64,000 bases of DNA from Streptomyces glaucescens (GTDB lineage Bacteria > Actinomycetota > Actinomycetes > Streptomycetales > Streptomycetaceae): contig NZ_CP009438.1 of the NCBI RefSeq assembly GCF_000761215.1, positions 558,001 to 622,000 of the forward strand, written 5' to 3'. Below are positions 8,573 through 17,147 of this stretch, one piece after another. The translations under genes were made by a program, and so were the position numbers. The notes under the pieces were generated by a model, which saw nothing but the letters and a program-made list of their open reading frames with translations, was not told the origin of the DNA and did not search any database. Within the stretch, counting starts at the first letter, position 1; each line of letters starts with the position of its first letter.

Positions 8573-10099
8573 TCACCCGTGCACAGCCGAGTCCGGATTG
8601 TTCCGGTCTGCCGGGCGCAGGGCGGGCTCGGGGAGGTCGCCGAGCGCCAGATGCGCGAGCACGACCTCGTACAGGTCGCTGCCCGCGGCGAGGAGCTGGC
8701 GCTCCAGGACGGGCTCGGCGGCGCGGACGTGCTCGCGGACGGTCTGCGCGTGCACGCCCAGCCGCTGGGCGGCGCGTTCGGCGTTGCCGCCGGCGGCGAT
8801 CCAGGCGCGCAGGGTGCCGCGCAGGTCGCGTCCGTCGGCGTCGAGGCGGGCGAGCAGGGCGTGCGCCCAGGTCCGCACCGCCGGCCCGGACAGCAGGCCG
8901 CCCAGCCCGGTCCGGCCCCGGGTGGCGGGGTCGTGGACGGTGCCGCCGAGTCCGGCCTGGGTGTTGAGGGCCAGGTGGACGGCGGCGCGTGCGGCCAGGT
9001 CGGAGAAGTCGGCGCCCAGCAGCCCCTCCACGCGGTCCATGCGGGCGCGGACGGTGTTGCGGCTGACGCCGAGCACCTTCGCCGTGTTCACGGCGGTGAA
9101 CTGCAGGCCCATCCGGGTGGTGGTGAGGAGTTCGGCGCGGACGTGGTGGGCGAGGCCGTCCAGGGGGCGCAGCACGTCGCGGGTCCACTCGCGCAGGGCG
9201 TCCGGGTCCATCAGGCGTTCCGGGCGGGTGCGTTCGGCGTACAGCGCGGCCCGGTCGGACCGGAAGCGGGCGACGGCCAGGGCGCTGACCGCCTGTCCGT
9301 AGGCGGCCGCGGTCCGGGCGAGGCTCTGCCGGGTGCTGCCGCCGAGGAAGGTGCCGGGCCTGCCGTCGATCAGCGACCGCAGCTCGTCCGCGTCCGTCCC
9401 GCCGGGTACGACGACGATGACGTGGCCGTCCATGGCGGGGCAGCGGACCACGAGGGCCCGCTCCCCGGTGGCGTCGAGGCAGGCCCGGACGAGCCGGTCG
9501 CGCTGTTCGGGGTGGCACTCGGCGACGTACACGCGGGCCGTGTCGGTGTCGAGGAGTCCCGGCCACAGTCCGGCGGCGACCCGGCGGGCGGAGACGGTGT
9601 CCTCGACCATGAGCAGTTGCAGGATCGCCAGCCGCAGGTCGGACGCGGCCCGTTCGAGGCGGTGTCCGGCGGCGGTGGTCTGGTGGGCGCGCAGCAGGAG
9701 TTCCAGGACGCCGGCGGTGTGGGTGACGATGTCGGCCGCGCGCCGGTCGAAGGGCGCGGCGCGCGCGACGGTGAGCACGGCCGCCCGCGCGCGCTGGGGC
9801 AACGCGACGGGGAGCAGGCGGAGATGGCGGCCGTGGTCCTCCAGTGCGGCGGCGGCGATCCGGCCCGCGGCGAGGTCCGCGGTGAGCGCCGGGTCGGCGG
9901 GGACCGGGCGGCCGGCCAGCGGGGTGCCGTCGGCGTCGGTGAGGCAGACGTCGGCGGCGACGGTCTCGGCGAGCCAGGCGACGACCCGGCGCGGGTCCCG
10001 CGCGTTGGGCCGCAGTTGGTCCAGGAGTTCTTCCGCCCAGGTCGGCGTGACGGTGTGGTGCGCGGTGCCCATGACGGCCCCGGGTGCCCGGCCGGCCAT
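8573..10099 (-). CDS. PucR/CdaR-like transcriptional regulator
   Basis: The 508-residue protein has an N-terminal sensor-like region (about 30-170, GAF-like), a GGDEF-related middle and two helix-turn-helix segments of the HTH_30 type. One is near residue 340 (VNTAKVLGVSRNTVRARM) and one is near the C terminus (AAQRLGVHAQTVREHV). A duplicated HTH is less usual than the single C-terminal one of classic PucR proteins. The ATG at 10099 has GGAG 8 bases upstream; another in-frame ATG lies 9 codons in. Likely a DNA-binding regulator of nearby or metabolic genes, target unknown. Confidence 0.85.
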   Translation of the reverse strand: MAGRAPGAVMGTAHHTVTPTWAEELLDQLRPNARDPRRVVAWLAETVAADVCLTDADGTPLAGRPVPADPALTADLAAGRIAAAALEDHGRHLRLLPVALPQRARAAVLTVARAAPFDRRAADIVTHTAGVLELLLRAHQTTAAGHRLERAASDLRLAILQLLMVEDTVSARRVAAGLWPGLLDTDTARVYVAECHPEQRDRLVRACLDATGERALVVRCPAMDGHVIVVVPGGTDADELRSLIDGRPGTFLGGSTRQSLARTAAAYGQAVSALAVARFRSDRAALYAERTRPERLMDPDALREWTRDVLRPLDGLAHHVRAELLTTTRMGLQFTAVNTAKVLGVSRNTVRARMDRVEGLLGADFSDLAARAAVHLALNTQAGLGGTVHDPATRGRTGLGGLLSGPAVRTWAHALLARLDADGRDLRGTLRAWIAAGGNAERAAQRLGVHAQTVREHVRAAEPVLERQLLAAGSDLYEVVLAHLALGDLPEPALRPADRNNPDSAVHG

Positions 10100-10202
10100 G
10101 TCGGCTTCTCCTCGTTCCTCGTCCTGCTCCGGTTCGTGAGGGGGGACGTTACCTCACGTCCCGGCGGCGCCAGGGGTCCGGGCGGAGAGGGAACGGCGGA
10201 CG

Positions 10203-10685
10203 TCAGCGGGGCCCGGCGGGCGCGGAGTGGAGGTGGCGGGCCAGCGACGCCAGGGCGCCGGTGGCGGCGTCGAGGGCGTCCCTCTCACGGTCGGTGAGGG
10301 CGGCCAGGGCCTCGCCGAGGTGGGCCTCCTCCAGCTCCCGGACCTCGGCGAGCCGGCGCCGGGAGGTCTCGGTGAGGTGCAGGTGGGCGACGCGCTTGTC
10401 GTCGGGGTCCGGCCGGCGCTCCAGCAGGTGCCGCTCGGTCATCTGCGAGACCAGCGCGCTGACGTTGTTCGGCTTCATCAGCAGGGCCTCGGCGGCCTCC
10501 CGGACGGTGCAGCCCTCCTGCTGCGCGACGAGACGCAGCAGCAGCAGCTGGCCCTCCGGCGGCTTGGGGTGGGGGAACTCCCTGCCGATCCGCCGGTCCA
10601 GGGCCCGGTGCAGGGCGGGCAGACAGGCCGCGAGCTCGGAGGCCACGCGAGCGGTGCGCCGCGCGGGTGTGCCGGTGTCGGACAT
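10203..10685 (-). CDS. MarR family transcriptional regulator
   Basis: The 160-residue protein has the MarR winged helix: RLVAQQEGCTVREAAEALLM, then NVSALVSQMTERHLLERRPDPDDKR, the recognition helix and the wing with its conserved D-x-R/K. It probably acts as a dimer and represses its own gene. A perfect inverted repeat sits inside its promoter. The promoter is TTGACG (minus strand, 10721-10716), 18 bases, TAATCT (10697-10692), and the ATG begins 7 bases after the -10 box, so the mRNA is probably leaderless. Ligand unknown. Confidence 0.9.
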   Translation of the reverse strand: MSDTGTPARRTARVASELAACLPALHRALDRRIGREFPHPKPPEGQLLLLRLVAQQEGCTVREAAEALLMKPNNVSALVSQMTERHLLERRPDPDDKRVAHLHLTETSRRRLAEVRELEEAHLGEALAALTDRERDALDAATGALASLARHLHSAPAGPR

Positions 10686-10691
10686 GACCCC

Positions 10692-10721
10692 AGATTAGGT
10701 ATGCGGCCATACCTGCGTCAA
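10692..10721 (-). promoter_or_regulatory. Promoter with embedded MarR operator
   Basis: On the minus strand TTGACG and TAATCT are 18 bases apart. The spacer contains the inverted repeat AGGTATG-CGGC-CATACCT (10697-10714, 7-base arms). Binding there would block RNA polymerase, so autorepression by the adjacent MarR protein is the simplest reading. Confidence 0.65.
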
Positions 10722-10840
10722 AGCGGCCCGGCCGCCGGGACGCGGCCCCCGCGGCGGGCGGCGACGGGCCGGCCGGGCGGGGCCGGGCGACCGGGCGGGG
10801 CCGGGCGGCCGGGGACGCGGCGACGGCATAAGCTCGACGG

Positions 10841-11461
10841 ATGGCGAAGTACTACGACGTGCACCCCGACAACCCGCAGGCGCGCACCATCGCGCAGATC
10901 GCCGACGCCGTGCGGTCCGGTGCGCTCATCGCGTACCCGACGGACTCCTGCTACGCGCTGGGCTGCCGGATCGGCAGCAGGGACGGGGTCGACCGGATCC
11001 GCTCCATCCGCCGGCTGGACGACCGGCACCATTTCACCCTGGTGTGCGAGGACTTCGCACAGCTCGGTCAGTTCGTCCGGGTCGACAAGGACGTGTTCCG
11101 GGCCGTCAAGGCCTCCACGCCCGGCAGTTACACCTTCATCCTCCCCGCGACGAAGGAGGTGCCGCGCGCCCTGATGCACCCGAAGAAGAAGACGGTCGGG
11201 GTGCGCATCCCCGACCACGTGGTCACCCAGGCGCTCCTCGCCGAACTGGGCGAACCCCTGCTGTCGAGCACCCTGCTGCTGCCGGACGAGGACGAGCCGA
11301 TGACGCAGGGCTGGGAGATCAAGGACCGGCTCGACCACGTGGTGGACGCGGTGCTGGACTCCGGTGACTGCGGCACCGAGCCGACGACGGTCATCGACTT
11401 CTCCGGTGGCGACGTGGAGATCGTCCGGCGGGGCGCGGGGGACACCACCCGCTTCGAGTGA
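10841..11461 (+). CDS. yciO: YciO-type protein of the Sua5/YrdC/YciO family
   Basis: At 206 residues the protein matches E. coli YciO in length and in layout (HPDNPQ near the start, YPTDSCYALGC, PGSYTFIL, KEVPR, KKKTVGVRIP, TTVIDF near the end). The family binds RNA or threonylcarbamoyl-AMP. The TsaC/Sua5 relatives make L-threonylcarbamoyladenylate for the t6A tRNA modification, but YciO proteins are usually considered a separate, poorly defined branch. Its start is 7 bases after TAAGCT (10829-10834), suggesting a leaderless transcript. Annotators may call it L-threonylcarbamoyladenylate synthase. Confidence 0.88.
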   Translation: MAKYYDVHPDNPQARTIAQIADAVRSGALIAYPTDSCYALGCRIGSRDGVDRIRSIRRLDDRHHFTLVCEDFAQLGQFVRVDKDVFRAVKASTPGSYTFILPATKEVPRALMHPKKKTVGVRIPDHVVTQALLAELGEPLLSSTLLLPDEDEPMTQGWEIKDRLDHVVDAVLDSGDCGTEPTTVIDFSGGDVEIVRRGAGDTTRFE

Positions 11462-11472
11462 CCCCTGGTGAC

Positions 11473-11528
11473 GGCCCGGAGAGCCGCGTCTCCCGTGCCG
11501 CCATGGCCCGGGCCCGGCTCTCCGGGCC
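11473..11528 (+). terminator. Hairpin between yciO and the dienelactone hydrolase gene
   Basis: The 14-base arms 11473-11486 and 11515-11528 are exact inverted complements separated by a 28-base loop. It begins 12 bases after the yciO stop and so likely ends that transcript. Confidence 0.55.
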
Positions 11529-11567
11529 CCGTTCGACCGCCCAGCGCAGAGAGGTGACCCCGCCGCC

Positions 11568-12326
11568 ATGACCGCCGTACAGGGAACCGCCGTGGAGATC
11601 CGCACCGGGGACGGCGTCGCCGACGCCTACCTCGTCCATCCGCGGGACGGTGGTCCGCACCCGGCGGTGCTGCTCTTCATGGACGCCTTCGGCCCGCGGC
11701 CCGGGCTGCGGTCGATGGCCGACCGGCTGGCCGCCGCGGGGTACACGGTGCTGCTGCCCAACGTCCTCCACCGCAACGGCCGCGCCCCCGTGGTCGAGCT
11801 TCCGGAGTTCATCGACGACGAGTCGCGGCCGGGGCTGTTCCGGCGCCTCGCCCCGCTGGTGCTCGCGCTCACCCCTGACGTGGCGATGCGGGACGCGGAG
11901 GCGTATCTGGAGTACCTCGCCGGCTGCCCGGCGGCGGCGGACGGCCCAGTGGCCTCGGTCGGGTACTGCATGGGTGCCCAGCTCGCGCTGTACACGGCGG
12001 GCACCCATCCGGACCGGATCGCCGCGGTGGCCGGGTTCCACGGGGCGCGGCTCGCCACGGACCTGCCGGACAGTCCGCACCTGCTGGCCCCCCGCATCAC
12101 CGCGGAGGTGTATTTCGGGCAGGCCGAGGACGACTCCGCCGAAGAGCTGGAGCGGCTGGAGGAGGCGCTGTCCGAGGCGGGGGTACGGCACCGCTGCGAG
12201 GTCTACGCGGGCACGCGGCACGGGTACACCCAGGCCGACACCTCGGCGTACGACGCGGAGGGCGACCGGCGGCACTGGGCGGCGGTGCTGGATCTGCTGA
12301 GCCGTACGTTCCGCGGGTCCCGCTGA
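11568..12326 (+). CDS. Dienelactone hydrolase family alpha/beta-hydrolase
   Basis: The 252-residue protein is a cytosolic alpha/beta-hydrolase. The nucleophile elbow is VGYCMGA, with cysteine in place of serine as in dienelactone hydrolases. An acidic residue (EDD near residue 187) and the C-terminal histidine (GTRHGYT) complete the triad. FMDAFGPRPG near the start is typical. Length is normal. The ATG at 11568 is preceded by GAGAGGTGACC. The substrate cannot be read from the sequence. Confidence 0.9.
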   Translation: MTAVQGTAVEIRTGDGVADAYLVHPRDGGPHPAVLLFMDAFGPRPGLRSMADRLAAAGYTVLLPNVLHRNGRAPVVELPEFIDDESRPGLFRRLAPLVLALTPDVAMRDAEAYLEYLAGCPAAADGPVASVGYCMGAQLALYTAGTHPDRIAAVAGFHGARLATDLPDSPHLLAPRITAEVYFGQAEDDSAEELERLEEALSEAGVRHRCEVYAGTRHGYTQADTSAYDAEGDRRHWAAVLDLLSRTFRGSR

Positions 12327-12396
12327 CGCCCGCTCACCCGCCGATGTCTTTCGGCCGCGTCGCGGTCATTGACATGAGCGCGACGTGGCGCGAATC

Positions 12397-12410
12397 TGAG
12401 AGCGCTCTCA
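12397..12410 (+). promoter_or_regulatory. LacI-type operator (CebR-like palindrome) upstream of glucanase gene
   Basis: TGAGAGCGCTCTCA is a perfect 14-base palindrome 117 bases before the glucanase ATG. It resembles the CebR operator TGGGAGCGCTCCCA, which is bound by a LacI-family repressor of cellulose-derived sugar uptake in Streptomyces. Sugar-dependent control of the downstream glucanase is inferred. Confidence 0.65.
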
Positions 12411-12527
12411 AGAGCTGGTCCGGACCAGGCGCGAAACGGTCCGTCCACCCCATCCGTCCACCACCGAACGCTCACCCCACCCGTCCACTCCGTTCCCCCC
12501 ACAGCGCTCCCCGCACGGAGGTGAGGC

Positions 12528-13730
12528 ATGCTCACATCCCTCAGACACGCCCGGACGGCGGCCCTGGCCGCCGCAGCCGCCCTGCTCGGCGGCCTGCTCA
12601 CCCTGGGCACACCCCCGGCCGCCGACGCCGCGGTCCCCGCCACGATCCCGCTGACGATCACCAACAACTCGGGCCGCGGCGACCAGGTCCACGTCTACGT
12701 CCTCGGCACCTCGCTGACCACCGGTCAGCAGGGCTGGGCCGACGCGGGCGGCACCTTCCACCCCTGGCCCGCCGGCGGCATCCCGCCCGTCCCGGCCCCG
12801 GACGCCTCGATCCCCGGCCCCGCCGCCGGCCGGTCCACGACGATCCGCATCCCCAAGCTCTCCGGCCGGATCTACTTCTCCTACGGCCGCAAGCTGGACT
12901 TCCGGCTCGCCACCGGCGGACTGGTGCAGCCCGCGGTGCAGAACCCGAGCGACCCCAACCACGACATTCTCTTCAACTGGTCCGAGTACACGCTGAACGA
13001 CTCCGGGCTGTGGCTCAACAGCACCCAGGTCGACATGTTCTCCGCGCCGTACGCGGTCGGGGTGCGGCGCGGTGACGGGTCCACGGCCAGCACCGGACGG
13101 CTCAAGCCCGGCGGCTACAACGGGGTGTTCACGGCCCTGCGGGCCCAGCCGGGCGGCTGGGGCGGCCTGGTGCAGACGCGGTCCGACGGCACCGTGCTGC
13201 GGGCGCTGTCCCCGGCGCACGGCGTCGGGACCGGGAAGATCCCGGCGTCCGTGATGGACGACTACATCAACCGCGTGTGGCAGAAGTACGCGACCACGAC
13301 GCTGACGGTCACCCCATTCGCCGACCGGCCGCACATCAAGTACCAGGGCCGGGTGTCGGGCGGCGTGCTGCGCTTCACCAACAGCGCGGGGGCGGTCGTG
13401 ACCAGCTTCCAGAAGCCGGACGCCGACAGCGTCTTCGGCTGCCACAAGCTGCTCGACGCGCCCAACGACGAGGTGCGCGGCCCCCTCTCCCGCACCCTGT
13501 GCGCCGGGTTCAACCGGTCGACGCTGCTGGCCAACCCAAATCAGCCGGACGGTTCGTCCGCAGGGTTCTACCAGGACGCGGTGACCAACCACTACGCGCG
13601 GATCATCCACGAGCGCATGGCCGACGGCAAGGCGTACGCGTTCGCCTTCGACGACGTCGGCCACCACGAGTCCCTCGTCCACGACGGCGCGCCGCAGCAG
13701 GCGTATCTGACACTGGATCCGTTCAGCTGA
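12528..13730 (+). CDS. Secreted GH64 beta-1,3-glucanase
   Basis: The 400-residue protein has a classic signal peptide (Arg/Ala-rich start, hydrophobic core, cleavage near ADAA at residues 32-35). The mature protein looks like a glycoside hydrolase family 64 laminaripentaose-producing beta-1,3-glucanase with its thaumatin-like fold: PLTITNNSG at the start, IYFSYGRKLDF, DMFSAPYAVG, and YAFAFDDVGHHESLV near the end. It should cut fungal or algal beta-1,3-glucan outside the cell. No carbohydrate-binding module is attached. A LacI-type palindrome lies upstream and GGAGGTGAGGC precedes the ATG. Confidence 0.9.
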   Translation: MLTSLRHARTAALAAAAALLGGLLTLGTPPAADAAVPATIPLTITNNSGRGDQVHVYVLGTSLTTGQQGWADAGGTFHPWPAGGIPPVPAPDASIPGPAAGRSTTIRIPKLSGRIYFSYGRKLDFRLATGGLVQPAVQNPSDPNHDILFNWSEYTLNDSGLWLNSTQVDMFSAPYAVGVRRGDGSTASTGRLKPGGYNGVFTALRAQPGGWGGLVQTRSDGTVLRALSPAHGVGTGKIPASVMDDYINRVWQKYATTTLTVTPFADRPHIKYQGRVSGGVLRFTNSAGAVVTSFQKPDADSVFGCHKLLDAPNDEVRGPLSRTLCAGFNRSTLLANPNQPDGSSAGFYQDAVTNHYARIIHERMADGKAYAFAFDDVGHHESLVHDGAPQQAYLTLDPFS

Positions 13731-13820
13731 GCAACTCCTCGTGAGGCGGCGCGAGATGGGACCACCGGTTCGTCCGAGGTTCTGTCCCGCGCCGTTCTCG
13801 ATCATCATTACGATGCACTG

Positions 13821-15326
13821 GTGTCTGACTCCTCACGTGATACCGCCGCGGGCGCCGGCTGGGGCGAGCCCGAACTTGGCGACTACCGCCGGCTGGTCCC
13901 GGCCCGGGGCAGGAAACTGTCGTGGCTCGACCCCGGGACGCTGTGGGCCGCCCGCAACGGCATGCTGGCGTCCTGGTTCGGGGACCCCACGGGCCGTACC
14001 CGCAGCCGCTGGGTGGCCCAGCAGGCGGCGGCCGGGGCGCCCGCGGACAAGGTGATCCGGCGCTCCGACCCGGACAGCTTCGCGTTCCTGGTGGCCGGGG
14101 ACACGGGTGAGGGCGGCGATCCGCAGTACGCAGTGGTACCGGGCCTGCTGCGGGTCGGCCAGGACACCCAGTTCATGATCATCGCCAGCGATGTCATCTA
14201 CCCCGTGGGCGCCACGGACGACTACGGCGACAAGTTCTTCCGGCCGTACCAGGACTATCCGGCCCCCGTCTACGCCGTGCCCGGCAACCACGACTGGTAC
14301 GAGGACCTGCACGGGTTCATGCGCGTCTTCTGCGACGACGCGCCGCCGCTGCCGCCCGAGCCCCGGCCGCGTCCGCTGTCACGGGCCTGGCTGCGCGCCC
14401 TGCTGTGGCACCGGCCCGGCCCGGCGGACGAGGCGGGCTTCGCGCAGGCCCGCAAACTGCGCTCCGCGCCCGCCCAGCTGTCCGTCCAGCCGGGCCCGTA
14501 CTGGGCGATCGACGCCGGGCCGATCCGGATCGTGGGTATCGACACCGGGCTGCTCGGCACGCTCGACGCCGAACAGGGCGCCTGGCTGCGCGAGGTCTCC
14601 CGCGACCCGCGTCCGAAGATCCTGATCACCGGCCGGCCGCTGATCGTCGACGGCGCGCACCGGCCGTGCCCCATCGAGGGCGGCGGCACGGTCGACGAGA
14701 TCGTCCGCGACCCCGCGCACCGCTACGTCGCGGCGATCGGCGGCGACATCCACAACTACCAGCGGTATCCGGTGCGGGTGGAGGGCGACCGCACCATCCA
14801 GTACGTCGTCGCGGGCGGCGGCGGGGCCTTCACGCACGCCACCCACACGATCCCCCCGGTAAGGGTCGACGGCCTGACGGAGGAGGACTTCCGCTGCTAT
14901 CCGCTGCGCGGCGACTCGCTGGCCTTCTACAGCGGGATCTACGCCCGGCGCACCCGGCTGCGGCGGTTGTTCACGCTCACCGAGGCGCAGGCCGCGGCCG
15001 TCGTCGCGGAACGCCTGCACGGCCGGCCCGCCCGCACCGGTGAGGCGCCGGCCCCCGTCACCCGCCGCACCCGCCTGGTCGCCGCCCTGCTCGGCACCGG
15101 CCGCCGGCCGGGCCGCACCCCCCGCTTCCGCCTCCCCGTCCGCAAGATGTACACCGGCCTGCTCTCCCCCTGCTGCGCGACCCACACCCCGCCCTTCTTC
15201 AAGTCGTTCCTGCGGATCGACGTGTCGCCCGACGCCGTGCGCCTGCGCTGCCACGCCGCGACGGGCCACCGCGCCCAGGAACTCGACCCGCCGGTGGAGG
15301 ACGAGGTGGTGATCCCGCTGTCCTGA
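13821..15326 (+). CDS. Metallophosphoesterase (calcineurin-like)
   Basis: The 501-residue protein carries the calcineurin-like phosphoesterase metal motifs: VAGDTGEGG, IASDVIYPVG (in place of GD-x-x-Y), PGNHDWY and GGDIHNYQRY. The catalytic domain spans about 85-350. The C-terminal 150 residues are basic and unlike the core. No signal peptide is present, so it is probably cytosolic. The substrate is unknown. The GTG start lies 7 bases after a TACGAT -10-like box (13809-13814), consistent with a leaderless mRNA. Confidence 0.82.
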   Translation: MSDSSRDTAAGAGWGEPELGDYRRLVPARGRKLSWLDPGTLWAARNGMLASWFGDPTGRTRSRWVAQQAAAGAPADKVIRRSDPDSFAFLVAGDTGEGGDPQYAVVPGLLRVGQDTQFMIIASDVIYPVGATDDYGDKFFRPYQDYPAPVYAVPGNHDWYEDLHGFMRVFCDDAPPLPPEPRPRPLSRAWLRALLWHRPGPADEAGFAQARKLRSAPAQLSVQPGPYWAIDAGPIRIVGIDTGLLGTLDAEQGAWLREVSRDPRPKILITGRPLIVDGAHRPCPIEGGGTVDEIVRDPAHRYVAAIGGDIHNYQRYPVRVEGDRTIQYVVAGGGGAFTHATHTIPPVRVDGLTEEDFRCYPLRGDSLAFYSGIYARRTRLRRLFTLTEAQAAAVVAERLHGRPARTGEAPAPVTRRTRLVAALLGTGRRPGRTPRFRLPVRKMYTGLLSPCCATHTPPFFKSFLRIDVSPDAVRLRCHAATGHRAQELDPPVEDEVVIPLS

Positions 15327-15426
15327 CCCGGCGCGCGGCCCCGCCGCCGGCCGCCGGCACGAGGGCGACGCGCCGACGGCCGGCACCAGGGGGACGCGAG
15401 GCGCGGGGCGCGACGCGAGGCGCGGG

Positions 15427-15894
15427 TCAGCCCTGGTGGGCGCGGAGCGCGGCGAGGGCGCGGTCGGCGTGGGTGTTCATGCGCAGTTCGCTGCGCACGA
15501 TCTCCAGGACCGTGCGGTCCTTCGCTATGACGAAGGTGACCCGCTTGGTGGGCGCCAGGCTGAATCCGCGCTTCACGCCGAAGCGTTCGCGGACCGCGCC
15601 GTCGGCGTCGGAGAGCAGGGGCATGCCGAGCCGGTGCCGGCCGGTGAACTCCTGCTGCCGTTCGACGCTGTCGCCGCTGATGCCGACCGGGCGGGCGCCG
15701 ACGGCGGCGAACTCGGCGGCCAGGTCCCGGAAGTGGCAGGCCTCGGCGGTGCAGCCGGGGGTGAGGGCGGCGGGGTAGAAGAACAGCACCACGGGCCCCT
15801 CGGCGAGGAGTCCGGTCAGGCTGCGGGTGACCCCGTTCTCGTCGGGCAGGGAGAAGTCGTCGACCGTGTCGCCGACGTTCACGCGGGCGCTCAT
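15427..15894 (-). CDS. Peroxiredoxin (BCP/PrxQ type)
   Basis: The 155-residue product is an AhpC/TSA-fold thiol peroxidase: DFSLPDENG, FYPAALTPGCTAEAC with the peroxidatic cysteine in PGCT and a second cysteine five residues on, as in BCP/PrxQ enzymes, then GISGDS. The ATG at 15894 overlaps the stop of the upstream DoxX-like gene (ATGA), so the two are translated together. Longer readings of this frame run back over the DoxX gene and are not real. It probably reduces hydroperoxides in the cytosol. Confidence 0.9.
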   Translation of the reverse strand: MSARVNVGDTVDDFSLPDENGVTRSLTGLLAEGPVVLFFYPAALTPGCTAEACHFRDLAAEFAAVGARPVGISGDSVERQQEFTGRHRLGMPLLSDADGAVRERFGVKRGFSLAPTKRVTFVIAKDRTVLEIVRSELRMNTHADRALAALRAHQG

Positions 15895-16271
15895 GACCGT
15901 CCCTCCGCGTTCTTCGCGACGCTGCGGGCCCACAGCACCAGCGGGAGCTGCAGGGGCAGCCGTCCGTAGGCGGCGGCCCTGAGCCGACCGGGGCGGTCCC
16001 GCCAGTCGCGGGCCATCTTCACGTTGGCGGGGAAGACGCCGACGAAGAAGGCGGCCGTGGCCAGCGCGGCGGCCTTGCGGGTCCCGGGCAGCGCCAGGCC
16101 TGCCGCGAGGGCGAGTTCGGCGACTCCGCTGGCGCGGGTCCACGTCCTCGGCTCGCCCGGCAGGCTGCGCGGGACGATCGCGTCGAAGGTGCGTGGGGCG
16201 GCGAAGTGGGCGACGCCCGCGGTGGCCAGCAGGCCGGCGAGCAGCAGGGGCGAACGTGCGGACCGTGACAC
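15891..16271 (-). CDS. DoxX-like membrane protein
   Basis: The 126-residue protein has about four hydrophobic stretches (LLLAGLLATAGVAHF, GVAELALAAGLAL, AAALATAAFFVGVF, LPLQLPLVLWARSV) and the DoxX family hallmark GVAHFxxP near residue 19. The gene overlaps the peroxiredoxin gene by four bases, suggesting joint function in oxidative or thiol stress, as DoxX proteins elsewhere work with redox partners. Biochemical activity is unknown. Confidence 0.85.
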   Translation of the reverse strand: MSRSARSPLLLAGLLATAGVAHFAAPRTFDAIVPRSLPGEPRTWTRASGVAELALAAGLALPGTRKAAALATAAFFVGVFPANVKMARDWRDRPGRLRAAAYGRLPLQLPLVLWARSVAKNAEGRS

Positions 16272-16346
16272 GGTTCCTCCTCGGTGGCGGACTGCCGCCG
16301 GATCGTATCGGACGGTGACGGGGCGGTCACCGCCGCCCCGGGGTCG

Positions 16347-17093
16347 TCAGCCGCCGCGCTGGTGAGCGCCCGGAGTGCAGCCGAACGCGCCGCGGAAGAC
16401 CTCGATGAAGGCGCTGGCGGAGGACCAGCCGCAGCGGTGCGCGACGGTGGTGACCGGCGTTCCGTCGGCGAGCAGCCGCAGGGCGTGGTAGAGCCGGGAC
16501 TGGGTGCGCCACTGGGGGAAGGTCATGCCGAACTCGCTGCGGAACAGCCGGCTCAGGGTGCGTTCGCCGGTGCCGGTGGCGGCGCCGAGCTGGGCGAGGG
16601 TACGGGGCTCGGCGGGGTCGGCGTGCACGAGGGCGCAGACGGCGGCCAGGCGCGGGTCGGCGGGGGCGGGCAGGACCAGCGGCTGCTGCGGGGAGGCGCG
16701 CAGCTCGTCGCGCAGGACGGCGAGCAGCCGGCGGCGCTGCGGTCCGGTGTCCTCGGGGTCGCGGGTGTAGGCGCGGATCAGTTCGCGCAGCAGCGGGCCG
16801 ACGGTGAGGACCGTGGGAGTGTCCAGGCCGAGGGGGTTGTCGTGGGCGGGCAGTCCGACCAGGTGCAGTTCCAGGTGGCCGTGCGCCCGGTGGGCGTGCA
16901 CGGTGCCGGCGGGGACCCAGATGGCGCGGGTGCCGGGGGCGAACCAGGTGCCGGCGTCGGTGGTGACGGCGAGCACGCCGGCGCCCGCGTAGACGATCTG
17001 GTGCTCGTCGTGCCGGTGGGCGTCGATGCGGTCGCCCGCGGCCAGGTGCTGGGCGCGGGTGGGCGCTTTCGCCGTGTGGCGGATGTCCGGCAT
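16347..17093 (-). CDS. AraC family transcriptional regulator with cupin domain
   Basis: The 248-residue protein has an N-terminal cupin (HRHDEHQIVYAGAG, AIWVPAGTVHAHRAHG) and a C-terminal AraC DNA-binding region with two helix-turn-helix motifs (LAQLGAATGTGERTLSRLF and VTTVAHRCGWSSASAFIEVF). It is transcribed divergently from the MFS exporter gene 54 bases away and is probably its regulator. The chosen ATG gives MPDIRHT; a longer in-frame start exists upstream but enters the shared promoter. The ligand is not evident. Confidence 0.9.
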   Translation of the reverse strand: MPDIRHTAKAPTRAQHLAAGDRIDAHRHDEHQIVYAGAGVLAVTTDAGTWFAPGTRAIWVPAGTVHAHRAHGHLELHLVGLPAHDNPLGLDTPTVLTVGPLLRELIRAYTRDPEDTGPQRRRLLAVLRDELRASPQQPLVLPAPADPRLAAVCALVHADPAEPRTLAQLGAATGTGERTLSRLFRSEFGMTFPQWRTQSRLYHALRLLADGTPVTTVAHRCGWSSASAFIEVFRGAFGCTPGAHQRGG

Positions 17094-17147
17094 GATCCGG
17101 CAGTTTATCGGAAGCGGGACAGCGGGCCGGGGCGTGACGATCGGTCC

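Noticed and set aside
16284..17147. N-terminal extension of the MFS transporter
   Set aside because: The open frame runs antisense over the AraC gene and has no membrane-protein character until the GTG at 17148.
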